From Candidatus Aalborgicola defluviihabitans (GTDB lineage: Bacteria > Pseudomonadota > Gammaproteobacteria > Burkholderiales > Burkholderiaceae_C): a stretch of DNA of 64,000 bases. A model generated the notes under the pieces. That model saw only the letters and a list, made by a program, of their open reading frames with translations. It was not told where the DNA came from and ran no database searches. Below, one piece after another: positions 8,880 to 17,320 of the stretch (the first letter of the stretch is position 1; each line of letters opens with the position of its first letter). The translations under genes were made by a program, and so were the position numbers. The stretch spans positions 806,001 through 870,000 of the forward strand of contig JADIXX010000003.1 in the NCBI GenBank assembly GCA_016705575.1, in the 5' to 3' direction.

Positions 8880-10163
8880 TTACTGTGCAGGCGTTGACAA
8901 AAGGGCTTCGATGGCATCGATTCTCAGCTGTAAAAACCGCTGCTCAGAACCCTGCTGCGTCAATGAAAATGCTCGCCGGTAGGCAGGTAGCGCTTCAGGG
9001 TAGCGGGCTAGTCGGCGGTAGAGGTCGGCCTGTGCAGCATGCGCCAAGTGGTAGTTGCGCAGGGTCTCGTCTTGCAAAAGCGCATTCACCAGGGGCAAGG
9101 CTGCTGCGGGTCCGTCACGCATGGCGATGGCCACTGCCCTGTTAAGCGCCACGACGGGGTTGGGGTCTAGTTGCAGCAGAGCGTCATACAAGCCGACAAT
9201 TTGGGGCCAGTCGGTGGACACAGACGTGGGCGCTTCTGCATGTACCGCAGAAATGGCGGCCTGTAGGCTGTAGGCACCAAAGCGCTGCGTGCGCAACGCC
9301 TGCTCTGCCAACACGCAGCCTTCGGCAATCTGCTCGGCATTCCACAGTGCACGGTCTTGCTCGTTCAGTGGAATCAAGTCGTATGTAGCGTTCATGCGCG
9401 CCGCGCGGCGGGATTCGTGCAGCAGCATCAGCGCCAGCAAGCCCATAATTTCGGCTTGGTCTGGTAGCAGGTCGCGTAACAAGCGGGCCAGTCGAATTGC
9501 CTCCTGGGACAGCTCGCTGCGCATGAGCATTGGTCCGCTGGATGCGGAATATCCTTCGTTAAAGACCAAATAAATAACCCGTAATACGCTGGCCAATCGT
9601 TCAGGAAGCTCTGACACCTCGGGCACATGGTAAGGAATGCGCGCGTCGCGAATTTTGGCTTTGGCGCGCACGATGCGCTGAGCCAGCGTGGGTGCAGGCA
9701 GCAAGAAAGCGCGGGCAATTTCCTCGGTGGTTAGCCCGCACACTTCGCGCAGGGTCAGGGCCACTTGCGCATCAATGGCCAGACTGGGGTGGCAGCAGGT
9801 AAAAACCAAGCGCAGGCGGTCGTCTTCCAGTGGTTCATGTTCATCCCAGGCGGGCGCTTCGTCGGGTATGGCTTCGGCTTGCTCGCTTGATTCGTCCCAC
9901 GCCGTAAAGCGCCGGTTGCGCCGAATGCTGTCTATCGCCTTAAAGCGCCCCGCTGATACGAGCCAGGCTAGCGGATTTGCTGGCATGCCTTGCGAAGGCC
10001 ATTGCTCAATAGCCGATTTGAAGGCGTCGTGCAGGGCCTCTTCAGCCAGATCCAAGTCGCCCAATAGACGTGCCAAAGCGGCAAAAACCTGCCGTGATGA
10101 CTGGCGGTAGAGCTGGTCTATGGCGGTGTTTTGGTGAGTAGAACGCATGCTCAGTTGCATCAT
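8880..10163 (-). CDS. ECF42-type RNA polymerase sigma factor with C-terminal helical extension
   Basis: About 427 aa, twice the length of a simple ECF sigma factor. Region sigma2 is near residues 15-75 (DLDLAEEALHDAFKSAIEQW) and sigma4 near 120-180 (LREVCGLTTEEIARAFLLP). The remaining ~240 residues form a helical, TPR-like domain (LNRAVAIAMRDGPAAALPLV, LPAYRRAFSLTQ) characteristic of group ECF42, which has no anti-sigma factor and is thought to be controlled through this extension. ATG codons at 10163, 10160 and 10148 are all possible starts. The gene precedes the DGPF-containing operon on the same strand, the arrangement typical of the group. Confidence 0.9.
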   Translation of the reverse strand: MMQLSMRSTHQNTAIDQLYRQSSRQVFAALARLLGDLDLAEEALHDAFKSAIEQWPSQGMPANPLAWLVSAGRFKAIDSIRRNRRFTAWDESSEQAEAIPDEAPAWDEHEPLEDDRLRLVFTCCHPSLAIDAQVALTLREVCGLTTEEIARAFLLPAPTLAQRIVRAKAKIRDARIPYHVPEVSELPERLASVLRVIYLVFNEGYSASSGPMLMRSELSQEAIRLARLLRDLLPDQAEIMGLLALMLLHESRRAARMNATYDLIPLNEQDRALWNAEQIAEGCVLAEQALRTQRFGAYSLQAAISAVHAEAPTSVSTDWPQIVGLYDALLQLDPNPVVALNRAVAIAMRDGPAAALPLVNALLQDETLRNYHLAHAAQADLYRRLARYPEALPAYRRAFSLTQQGSEQRFLQLRIDAIEALLSTPAQ

Positions 10164-10273
10164 TTCGCGGCGCAATCATGAAATTCTGCCGCTTGCAAGT
10201 TAGTATCCCATTAAATATCAGCGTGAGAAAAGCCCACGCCCCATCGAATGGATGGACTGCGTTATCCGTCTGA

Positions 10274-10554
10274 CTAAGACCGCGGCATACCCACCCCATA
10301 AATGTGTGGAACCAATGACTGCTTGCTGGGTGTGAGAATCGACAGGCTCAAGTCGACCTTGGGTCGGATGCTGGTGTACGTGACACCGATCTGTAGGTCA
10401 GCTCCTTGCCAGGCACTGGCGATTGATGCCGCCGAAATCCGAACAATTCCCATGTCCCGCCGCTGTCGGTCACCAATGCTGCGTTTGCAATGGTTCGACG
10501 TGGCAGCGAATTGAGTCGGTTGAAGGCATTGCTGAAAGAAGTGCCCATTGTCAT
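10274..10554 (-). pseudogene. Possible third gene of a coupled string, apparently frameshifted
   Basis: The ATG at 10554 overlaps the stop of the preceding lipoprotein gene as ATGA, repeating the coupling seen one gene earlier. The first frame closes at 10348 after 68 codons. About 30 codons in, the other frame (ending in TAG at 10274) takes on better codon use (GTC GAC TTG AGC CTG) and reads ADLQIGVTYTSIRPKVDLSL onward. This fits one ~93-aa protein split by a single-base indel near 10440-10460. No family recognised; the 68-aa reading could also be the real product. Confidence 0.35.
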
Positions 10555-10889
10555 TCGCCAGTTGTCTTGTATGCCGGGCGCAGTCTGGTTTTTTTAACGA
10601 TGCCTGACGGTGCAAACAGAACGACAAATTCAGCGCGATCGGCCCCCGGTTCAGCCGCTCTGTCCCTGTAAACCCAGACGGCATAGCCACTGTCAAAACG
10701 GATCTCGGTTGCGGGGCCCAGTGTAGCCATCGTTTCGGCTTGTGTGGTCTGCCCCACCACGATTGCGTCTCGCGCATCTTGCATCGATATACCAGTGTTA
10801 CGGAACGTGGGCACTGTGTCGCTCGCGCGCAGACTGCCACAGGCGACGAGCAGGCGACGCAGTGTCAGATAGGTTTGCATTGTGCTCAT
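10551..10889 (-). CDS. Small lipoprotein, unknown function
   Basis: 112 aa. A short hydrophobic leader ends in LLVAC with Cys17 as the likely lipidated residue. The body (SMQDARDAIVVGQTTQAETM, then RFDSGYAVWVYRD) resembles small envelope lipoproteins of the SmpA/OmlA kind in general layout, but I cannot assign it. The start overlaps the previous gene's stop by four bases (ATGA at 10886-10889), so it is translationally coupled. Confidence 0.65.
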   Translation of the reverse strand: MSTMQTYLTLRRLLVACGSLRASDTVPTFRNTGISMQDARDAIVVGQTTQAETMATLGPATEIRFDSGYAVWVYRDRAAEPGADRAEFVVLFAPSGIVKKTRLRPAYKTTGE

Positions 10890-11731
10890 TCGACGTCCAT
10901 GTATTCAAACAGCACCAAAGTGTCGTCCGGCCATGTGCGGTCGCCCAGCGGCAAAACGTAGGTACGGTCCACCAGAACTTCGCAATCGCAATACGGTAGC
11001 GTGTCGTGCAAGCTCGCATCGTCGCTGGCATTGGCGTAGAGTTTGTCGATGGAGAGGACTTGCCGCCGCTCACCAGCGAGCAGGGTTACGCTGAACAAGG
11101 GCCGGTCGGCAAAGAAGAGGTATTGCGGTGCGGGCTTGTCACAATACGCCGGGGTGTCGAACAACGCGCCGACCAATCCACCGATCAAGCTGCGGCTGTT
11201 GGAAATCAGGCCTGCTTCCATCCCCACTTTGCATTCCAGGCGCAGATCCCCCAGGCGCCGGGTATCGGGCGGTAGACCCGGTGTCCGTATGTCGGTGCGC
11301 CAAGTCATGCTCAGCGCCCTGCGATTAGGAACGACCTGAGCACCTTCTAACAGTGCCAGCGCATTGCGCGGCAACGCAAAGGTATGGTTCACATCGATGG
11401 GCACCACGAAGTCCACAGTGTCACCGATCACCGCCAATGTGATGGTGTTCATATCAGTCCCTTTTTTGCGAGGTAGCAGCTTGAAACGCAGTTCCGTATT
11501 GGGCGACATAGCGTATTGCTGCTGGAAGATATCCATGCCCCTGAGCATTTTGCGATAAGACTTTTCAACCGGATTGGGATTTGCCTTGGCTGAAACCGTC
11601 ACAGAGGGCATCCGCTCCGTGCGTGCGCCTTGTTGCGCAAACGTACCCATGCAGGTGGCTGCAAACGCAAGCGCGCAGCATACACGCGCAACTGTGTGCC
11701 GCAGGGCTACGGGGTATTGTGCGGCTTGCAT
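10886..11731 (-). CDS. Exported protein of unknown function
   Basis: 281 aa from ATG 11731; an in-frame GTG at 11776 would add 15 residues. The N-terminus is a Sec-type signal peptide (VARVCCALAFAATCMGTFAQ, cleavage probably after FAQ). The mature part shows mixed beta pattern and a CKVGMEAGLISNSRSLIGG motif near the middle. Later cysteines (AYCDKP, PYCDCEVL) may form disulfides. It belongs to no family I recognise. First of three genes coupled by ATGA overlaps and only ~90 bases after the damaged FecR/DUF6600 gene, suggesting one envelope-related transcription unit. Confidence 0.7.
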   Translation of the reverse strand: MQAAQYPVALRHTVARVCCALAFAATCMGTFAQQGARTERMPSVTVSAKANPNPVEKSYRKMLRGMDIFQQQYAMSPNTELRFKLLPRKKGTDMNTITLAVIGDTVDFVVPIDVNHTFALPRNALALLEGAQVVPNRRALSMTWRTDIRTPGLPPDTRRLGDLRLECKVGMEAGLISNSRSLIGGLVGALFDTPAYCDKPAPQYLFFADRPLFSVTLLAGERRQVLSIDKLYANASDDASLHDTLPYCDCEVLVDRTYVLPLGDRTWPDDTLVLFEYMDVE

Positions 11732-11818
11732 GGTGAAGTAAGGGTAAACGTCCTCAACTATGCGTCTAGTGCTCACCCAACGCAGTGCGGTACCGCACCA
11801 ATCGAACCATCATTGCGG

Positions 11819-13917
11819 TTAGGCATTGACGCACCTAGACATTAAGCTATCCGCGCCGCTGTCTTGATTTGCATCCGTCTCGCCAAATCGCATGTCCGGC
11901 CAATTCCGACCACAAAGTTTTTCACTCGGCCCATTCAAGCGATTGCGAGTCTCCTCTTCTCGCTTCTTCTCTTCCTCAGTTTCGGGCTTAGATCCAGGTG
12001 GCCGCGGTTTGGCTTGTGGTGGCGCTACGGCCCCCCCCTGGCCCCTGCGGCTTTGGGCGCGTCAGCTCTTGCCGCCTCCGCATGAGCAGTCTCAGCCTTG
12101 GCTGCTTCATTTCTTACCGCTTCGCTTTTTGCTGCTTCAGCCTTCGCAGTTGCGGCACGGCGGGTCTCGGCTCTCGCCAAATCTGCCTTTACGGATTCTG
12201 CCCGCGCGCTCGCTGAACGTGCAGCCTCGACTTTGGCTGCATCAGCGCTAGAAGCACCTGCCTTGGCGGCTTCTGCCTTGCGGGCTTCGCGCGCCTTGTC
12301 AACTGGCGGTGCTGCCGGTGGGAGAGCGGTCAGCAGGGGCGCAAGTATGGCGGTCACCACGCTGACCTTGGGCACGGCGACGGCTGGTACGGCGGGCAAG
12401 AGCCGCTTGCGCTGGTCTTCGTCGATGGGTGTGCCGGGTTTTGCGGCCAATTGCTTTTGCTGGGCCACGAAGGCGATCGGTGGGGTAGGTGGCGTGGTGC
12501 GCGCAATAAATGCCCTCTCACCGTGCGGCGGCCTGGCACCTGCCTGCGGGGCGCCGCCATGCACGCTTTTCTGCACTGGTACTATGGCTGCGACCGGGAT
12601 GACCGGCGCGCTGATTGCGGCCGCGATGGAGACCGGCAAGGCCGCACGTGCTACCGGCTGCGACTGCACGAACGTCTGCGTTGGCACCGCGACGATAGCC
12701 CCGTTCACCTTCTGGTTGACGTACACCACGTTCGTGATATTCGTGGTGTTTTTCACGATAGTCGTACTGCGGTTGATCACGGTGGTGTTGTAAACATTGG
12801 TGATGACCGCAGGTGTGATCACCGGATTGCTGCGATTGACGTTGTCGAAATAGCTGCGACTCAACGGAGAGGACGGTCGATAGACCTCGCGTGGAGCGAG
12901 AGGGAACCAGCCGACTTCGGCGGCGGCACCGCCGACCGATAGCGCCACCCGGAAATTGTTGCCACCCACAAAGGCGACCAGCGCCGGCGCATAGACCGCC
13001 TGTTCGCGAGCCGGACGAGGGACCCAACCCCATGTGCCGGAGATGTTGGCCCAGCGCCCGTAGTGCGACACCGCGAACCCCCAAGGTGCGTCGTCCACCC
13101 AGGTCCATCCCCAAGGATCGACCCAAGCCCAATGGCCGTCTCGATACGGCGTCTAGCCAGCGGCCACCCTGTTCGGTGTCCACACATAGCCGTATTTCGG
13201 ATCGCTACGCCAGGTGCCGTTGCCGTCGAGATCCTGATACCCGACGACGTCTGGCGAAACATAGCGCGCGGACGGCGAGTCATCGTCGCTGCGGTCGCGG
13301 GTGCGCGCTCAACTGTCGAAATCGTCATCCGGCTGCGCCACCAGCGTTTCGTAGTCTGAGTGGTCGGTCCCGTGGAAGCGGTAGCCACGCTTCGGATCGA
13401 CCGTATATGACGCACCTTCTCCGTATACCTCACCGCGCCCGTTGTGTACGCGGACAGCGGTCGCGCTGCCATCGGGATCGACATCGATCCGGTAATCGCC
13501 GATCTGGCGCAGAGTGAACGCCAGATTTGGGGTATCAATCTCTAAGCTCTGGCTCACCCCGATGCGGCGCACGTGTACGTTGAGCGACCCTTGCAGAAGT
13601 TGCACCTGCGTGATGCGGTCGTCGAAATTGAGCAGGGTCACATCGGTCAGCTCGCCCAATCGAATCGACGCGCCACCAATCTGCAATTCGGCGCGTGAAT
13701 TCGAATCCGCCCACAAGCGGTCCCCGGTCGTGAGAGGCCGGTTAACTACGGCCTGCACCCAATCAGGCTGACTGCTCGGCGAGAAACTTACAACGCCACT
13801 GATGTAGCCCAAACGTGCCGCGCCTAAAGGTGGTTCCGCAGCAGCCAAACCACTCAGCGTAAGCACCAATATGCCGGCAAAGGCACGCAGTGAACGGGAG
13901 GTACTCGATTGGGTCAT
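11819..13917 (-). pseudogene. FecR/DUF6600 surface protein gene with two in-frame stops and a probable frameshift
   Basis: Starts at ATG 13917 with a signal peptide (LVLTLSGLAAAEPP). A FecR-like domain follows (RLWADSNSRAELQIGGASIR), then the aromatic DUF6600 region (GWTWVDDAPWGF, GWFPLAPREVY) and a long Ala/Lys/Glu-rich tail. TGA at 13311-13309 and TAG at 13155-13153 interrupt the same frame 52 codons apart. Both replace positions where the family expects Trp (TGG), after DDFDS and before TPYRDGHW. A run of eight C at 12031-12038 ends the frame at 12025, but a one-base shift there restores a charged tail (KPETEEEKKREEE) ending at 11819. Decayed gene or sequencing error; the repeated TGG-to-stop pattern favours point mutation. 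Confidence 0.75.
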
Positions 13918-14206
13918 ACCGATTCCAATCGTTTCGATGGCCGCTGGCAGAACGCAGCAACCTGTTGGGAGCCTACGTGCGTGACACATGCCGTGACTGT
14001 GCGTTAGTGAACGCTCGGCTGTACTGGCTCAGCGTCTGCTGCAGCATTCCTGGAAAATGGCTTCTGGGGTCTAAAACCGGAGGTCGGGTAACAGCTCCAT
14101 GGCCTTGTATGTATTCGCAGCGCCATGTTAGTTGGCACCGGAATACTGCGTTCGTTCACCGACGAGATGATGTTCTTACCTAAGTTGGTTTACACCGGAT
14201 GACGTG

Positions 14207-14966
14207 CTAAAACAGTTTGCCAACCAGCATGGTCAGGCCAGTAGAGATGGACCAATCGGGCACATCGTTGCGGGTACTTGGAAAACCGGCCCCAAAACGG
14301 GGGGGGGGGGGGGGTGGGGGGGGGGGGGAAAGGGGGGGGGGGGGGTGCCCGGGCGCCCCCGCGCGGGGGGCGGGAACGCCCCCCCCCCCCCCCCGTGGGG
14401 GGGGGGGGGGGGGCCGGGGTGAGGTGGCCCAGAATTGGGTCCTCTTGACCAAAGCGGGTCATACCAAGGTTGATGTCGGTGTGGTAGTTACCTACGTCGG
14501 CACTATAAATTCCGGTAATTGAATAGTCGGACTGGCCACTGCTGATGGCACCGGTGCCGGTCGGCAATGTGGTACCGAGTTCCAGACCGAAGGCCGATTT
14601 GTCATCGACTGCGAAGCGACGTTTCAGAACAATTGCACTGTCCCCACCACCGTTAATGCGCTGTCCACCGTCATCAGTCTGTGCAACCCATGCTTCGCCG
14701 CTCCAGCGGATGCCCCAGTCCGGCGTCAAGGCTAGCTTCAAAGTGTAGGGCAGGCTGTCACGGCGCACGTTGCCCCCAGCGCCGGTGCGCAAGCCACCAG
14801 CCTCCAACTCCAGCCAACCGGGTTGAGACAGCGCAGCAGGCGTTGATACACTGGGCCGGTAAGGCACAGCACTGGGCTCATCAGCCTGCGCCCACGCTGT
14901 ATTTAGCACGAATGCCAAAAGGCAGCTAAACAGTGCGCCATGGTATTTACGACATTTGAAATGCAT
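14207..14966 (-). pseudogene. Outer-membrane (phenol MetA-pathway/transporter-like) protein gene interrupted by homopolymer block
   Basis: From ATG 14966 a signal peptide ending at AWAQA leads into beta-barrel sequence typical of the transporter/Phenol_MetA_deg family (GWLELEAGGLRTGAGGN, LGTTLPTGTGAISSGQSDYS, NLGMTRFGQ). At 14419 the frame runs into a 121-nt G/C tract that translates as Pro/Gly only. Beyond it the last ~30 codons are again credible and end in STGLTMLVGKLF, the usual C-terminal barrel strand. Roughly 80 residues expected between the two parts are absent. The gene is probably intact in the organism and mis-assembled here. Confidence 0.7.
14299..14419. repeat. G/C homopolymer block, probable assembly artefact
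   Basis: 121 bases made almost entirely of G runs (16, 13 and 14 bases, broken by a T and by AAA), a short GC-rich core, a C run of 17 and another G run of 17. Nothing comparable occurs elsewhere in the window. It replaces coding sequence of a beta-barrel gene. Two-colour sequencing chemistries produce false poly-G, and long inverted G/C structure can stall polymerases; either explains it better than biology. Confidence 0.8.
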
Positions 14967-15335
14967 AGAAATCCTTGCTGGGTTGACGCGTTTGCCCCGG
15001 CTGATTCTAAGGTGACGGGCGGTGTTGCACGGATGAGGGTTTTGTCGTGAACAACGCAAATCAATTTTGCGCCAAACCTCCCCAAAAATTGGTCCACTGA
15101 CTGGTGAAGTCATTGAGCCGGATAACGGGGTGGCCTGGCTGTCGGTCGTTGGATTTGCCTTGTTCTTGTTAGCCTGCGTGTGGCAGCGAACGCATCTCGG
15201 AGGACTTTCCCGCTATTCTCTGGCTTTGCCGAATTGGTGCAGTCCGTTTGGCGCCAGTCTAGGCCGGAGCTGCGAGAAGTCTCTTTCGCATCGCCGCTGC
15301 TCAACGCTTGTGCTGCCTCAACTGAAAACGACACC
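14967..15335. other. Divergent intergenic region
   Basis: 369 bases between the outer-membrane protein gene (leftward) and the ABC transporter (rightward). It must hold both promoters. The in-frame extension of the transporter ORF back to 15180 has no family-like sequence and is treated as non-coding. I see no clear operator or RNA gene. Confidence 0.4.
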
Positions 15336-17165
15336 ATGCCATTTCCCGCAACGTCAGCCACGCCGGACGAACCCACGACGTCGCATCGTCGTCGCCCGTC
15401 TCCACTGTCACTGGCAGCTTGGAAGCGATTCCTCCATGTGGCTAAGCCTTACTGGCTGGGTGACCAGAAGAAGGTGGCGTGGACGCTACTGGCGCTGTTG
15501 ATCGCCTTGATGCTTGCCGAAACGCAGTTCGCAGTGATGTTGAACAACCAGACCGGGGAGATGGCCTCTGCACTGGCGGGCAAAGAGGCTGACCGGTTCT
15601 GGCATTCGGTGTACGCCAGCCTGGGCATACTGGCGTTTGCGGTGCCGATCTACGCCTTTTACTACTACATGCGCGATAACTTTGCCAACCAGTGGCGGCG
15701 ATGGCTCACCGGCCGCTTTCTGGATGGCTATCTGCGCGACCGCAAATACTACGAACTGGGCTCCAACAGTGAGATCGACAACCCCGATCAACGCATCAGT
15801 GAAGACATCGACACGTTTACCGGGCGGTCCATCCACTTTTTGTTGATCTTCCTGGGCTCGATGATGCAGTTGGTGGCCTTCAGCGCGGTGTTGTGGTCGA
15901 TTTCGCGCCTACTGGTTGGCGTGCTGGCGATCTATGCGCTGGGGGGGACCGTCATTGCGTTGTACGTGTTCGGCAAGCCGCTGATTCAGCTAAATTTCTG
16001 GCAACTACGACGTCAGGCCGACTTTCGCTTCGGCCTGATGCGTCTGCGTGAGAACGCTGAATCAATCGCGTTTTACCGTGGCGAAGCCCAGGAGCGTGCC
16101 CAGATTGACAGCAAGTTTGGCAAGGTGTTCACCAACTATGCGCGACTCATCAAACAGCAGCGCGTTCTCAATATCTTTCAGCGCGGGTTCAATCAACTCT
16201 CGCTGGTGTTGCCCAGCGTGATCCTCGCCCAAGCGGTTTTGTCAGGGGAGATGGAAGTGGGCCGGGCTGTGCAGGCGACTGGTGCGTTTGCTGCGGTGCT
16301 GGGCTCTGTGGCGTTGATTGTCGACAACTTTGAGAGCCTGAGTCGTTTTGTGGCCGGTATAGACCGCCTCCAAGCGCTGTCGAAATTGGTATTGCCCAAC
16401 CCAACATCGCAGCCCACCGCCTCAACAGCTGTCGACGACAAGCACCCACAAATCCAAACCCAGTTGGGTGAACACCTCGCGCTGGACGCGCTCACACTCT
16501 ACACGCCAAATTTTGAACGGGTACTCATCAAGGAACTGACTCTGACTCTGGACTCAGGGGATGGCCTGCTGATCACCGGCGACAGCGGCTGCGGCAAGAG
16601 CTCCCTGTTGCGCGCAATTGCTGGTTTGTGGCGATCCGGCACCGGGGTTGTGCACCATCCACCGTTGGACGAGGTCTTCTTTCTGCCACAGCAGTCCTAT
16701 ATGCAGGTCGGCACACTGCGCAGCCAGCTCATTTACCCTGGCACGGATACCGGCCTCAGTGACGATCGGTTGCTGGAAATACTGGGCGAAGTACACTTGG
16801 CAGAATTGGCTGAGCGCGTGGGGGGACTGGACGCCGTAAATGACTGGGAGAAGTTTCTGTCGGTGGGCGAACAACAGCGTCTCGCCTTCGGGCGTGTACT
16901 GGTGCGCCAGCCCAGCATTGTGATCCTGGACGAAGCCACCAGTGCACTGGACAGTGACAATGAAGCCTATCTGTATGAGCGCTTGCGTGGCAGTGGTACT
17001 ACGGTGGTCAGCGTCGCACACCGTCCCGCAATTCTGCGCCACCATACGCACCTGCTGCGCATGTTGAACGGGGGCGCTTGGGAAATACACGCGGCCAGTG
17101 GTTACCAGTTCGACGCGCCGCCGTCGTCTGAACCCGGCCAGGCCCCGAGCGCAGGGCACTTGTGA
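15336..17165 (+). CDS. SbmA/BacA-type (YddA-like) ABC transporter, fused permease-ATPase
   Basis: 609 aa from ATG 15336. Residues about 45-330 hold the ABC_membrane_2-type transmembrane domain, with the conserved RWLTGRFLDGYL and NPDQRISEDI loops. The ATPase domain follows: Walker A GDSGCGKSS near 414, Q-loop LPQQSYMQVGTLRSQL, signature SVGEQQRLAFGR, Walker B IVILDEATSALD near 530 and an H-loop VAHRP. The family includes peptide and vitamin B12 importers/exporters (YddA, Rv1819c, BacA relatives); the substrate is not predictable. A rho-independent terminator lies about 130 bases downstream. Confidence 0.92.
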   Translation: MPFPATSATPDEPTTSHRRRPSPLSLAAWKRFLHVAKPYWLGDQKKVAWTLLALLIALMLAETQFAVMLNNQTGEMASALAGKEADRFWHSVYASLGILAFAVPIYAFYYYMRDNFANQWRRWLTGRFLDGYLRDRKYYELGSNSEIDNPDQRISEDIDTFTGRSIHFLLIFLGSMMQLVAFSAVLWSISRLLVGVLAIYALGGTVIALYVFGKPLIQLNFWQLRRQADFRFGLMRLRENAESIAFYRGEAQERAQIDSKFGKVFTNYARLIKQQRVLNIFQRGFNQLSLVLPSVILAQAVLSGEMEVGRAVQATGAFAAVLGSVALIVDNFESLSRFVAGIDRLQALSKLVLPNPTSQPTASTAVDDKHPQIQTQLGEHLALDALTLYTPNFERVLIKELTLTLDSGDGLLITGDSGCGKSSLLRAIAGLWRSGTGVVHHPPLDEVFFLPQQSYMQVGTLRSQLIYPGTDTGLSDDRLLEILGEVHLAELAERVGGLDAVNDWEKFLSVGEQQRLAFGRVLVRQPSIVILDEATSALDSDNEAYLYERLRGSGTTVVSVAHRPAILRHHTHLLRMLNGGAWEIHAASGYQFDAPPSSEPGQAPSAGHL

Positions 17166-17293
17166 ATGTAGTGGTTGGTCTATCTGGCAGTGAAGACACT
17201 GCGTCTGCTAATGTTTCTCCCTGCCACTTTCGGCGCAGATGCCGTTGTCGTTGAAGCAAGCCGCCTCTTGATTGAGCGTTCTGCTACCTGATC

Positions 17294-17320
17294 AAGGCTA
17301 TGCCGACACAGCCTTTTTTT
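17294..17320 (+). terminator. Rho-independent terminator after the ABC transporter
   Basis: Stem AAGGCT (17294-17299) and AGCCTT (17310-17315) with a 10-base loop, followed by a T run to 17320. In the plus direction it would end the ABC transporter transcript. It overlaps the last codons of the convergent fadD gene, so the hairpin is partly coding on the other strand. Confidence 0.65.

Noticed and set aside
12098..12793. 231-codon rightward Ala/Ser/Thr-rich ORF
   Set aside because: Shadow of the Ala/Lys-rich tail of the FecR/DUF6600 gene on the other strand.
14190..14452. Pro/Gly-rich protein predicted across the homopolymer block
   Set aside because: The composition comes only from the G/C runs; the flanks are ordinary barrel sequence, so this is not a real low-complexity domain.
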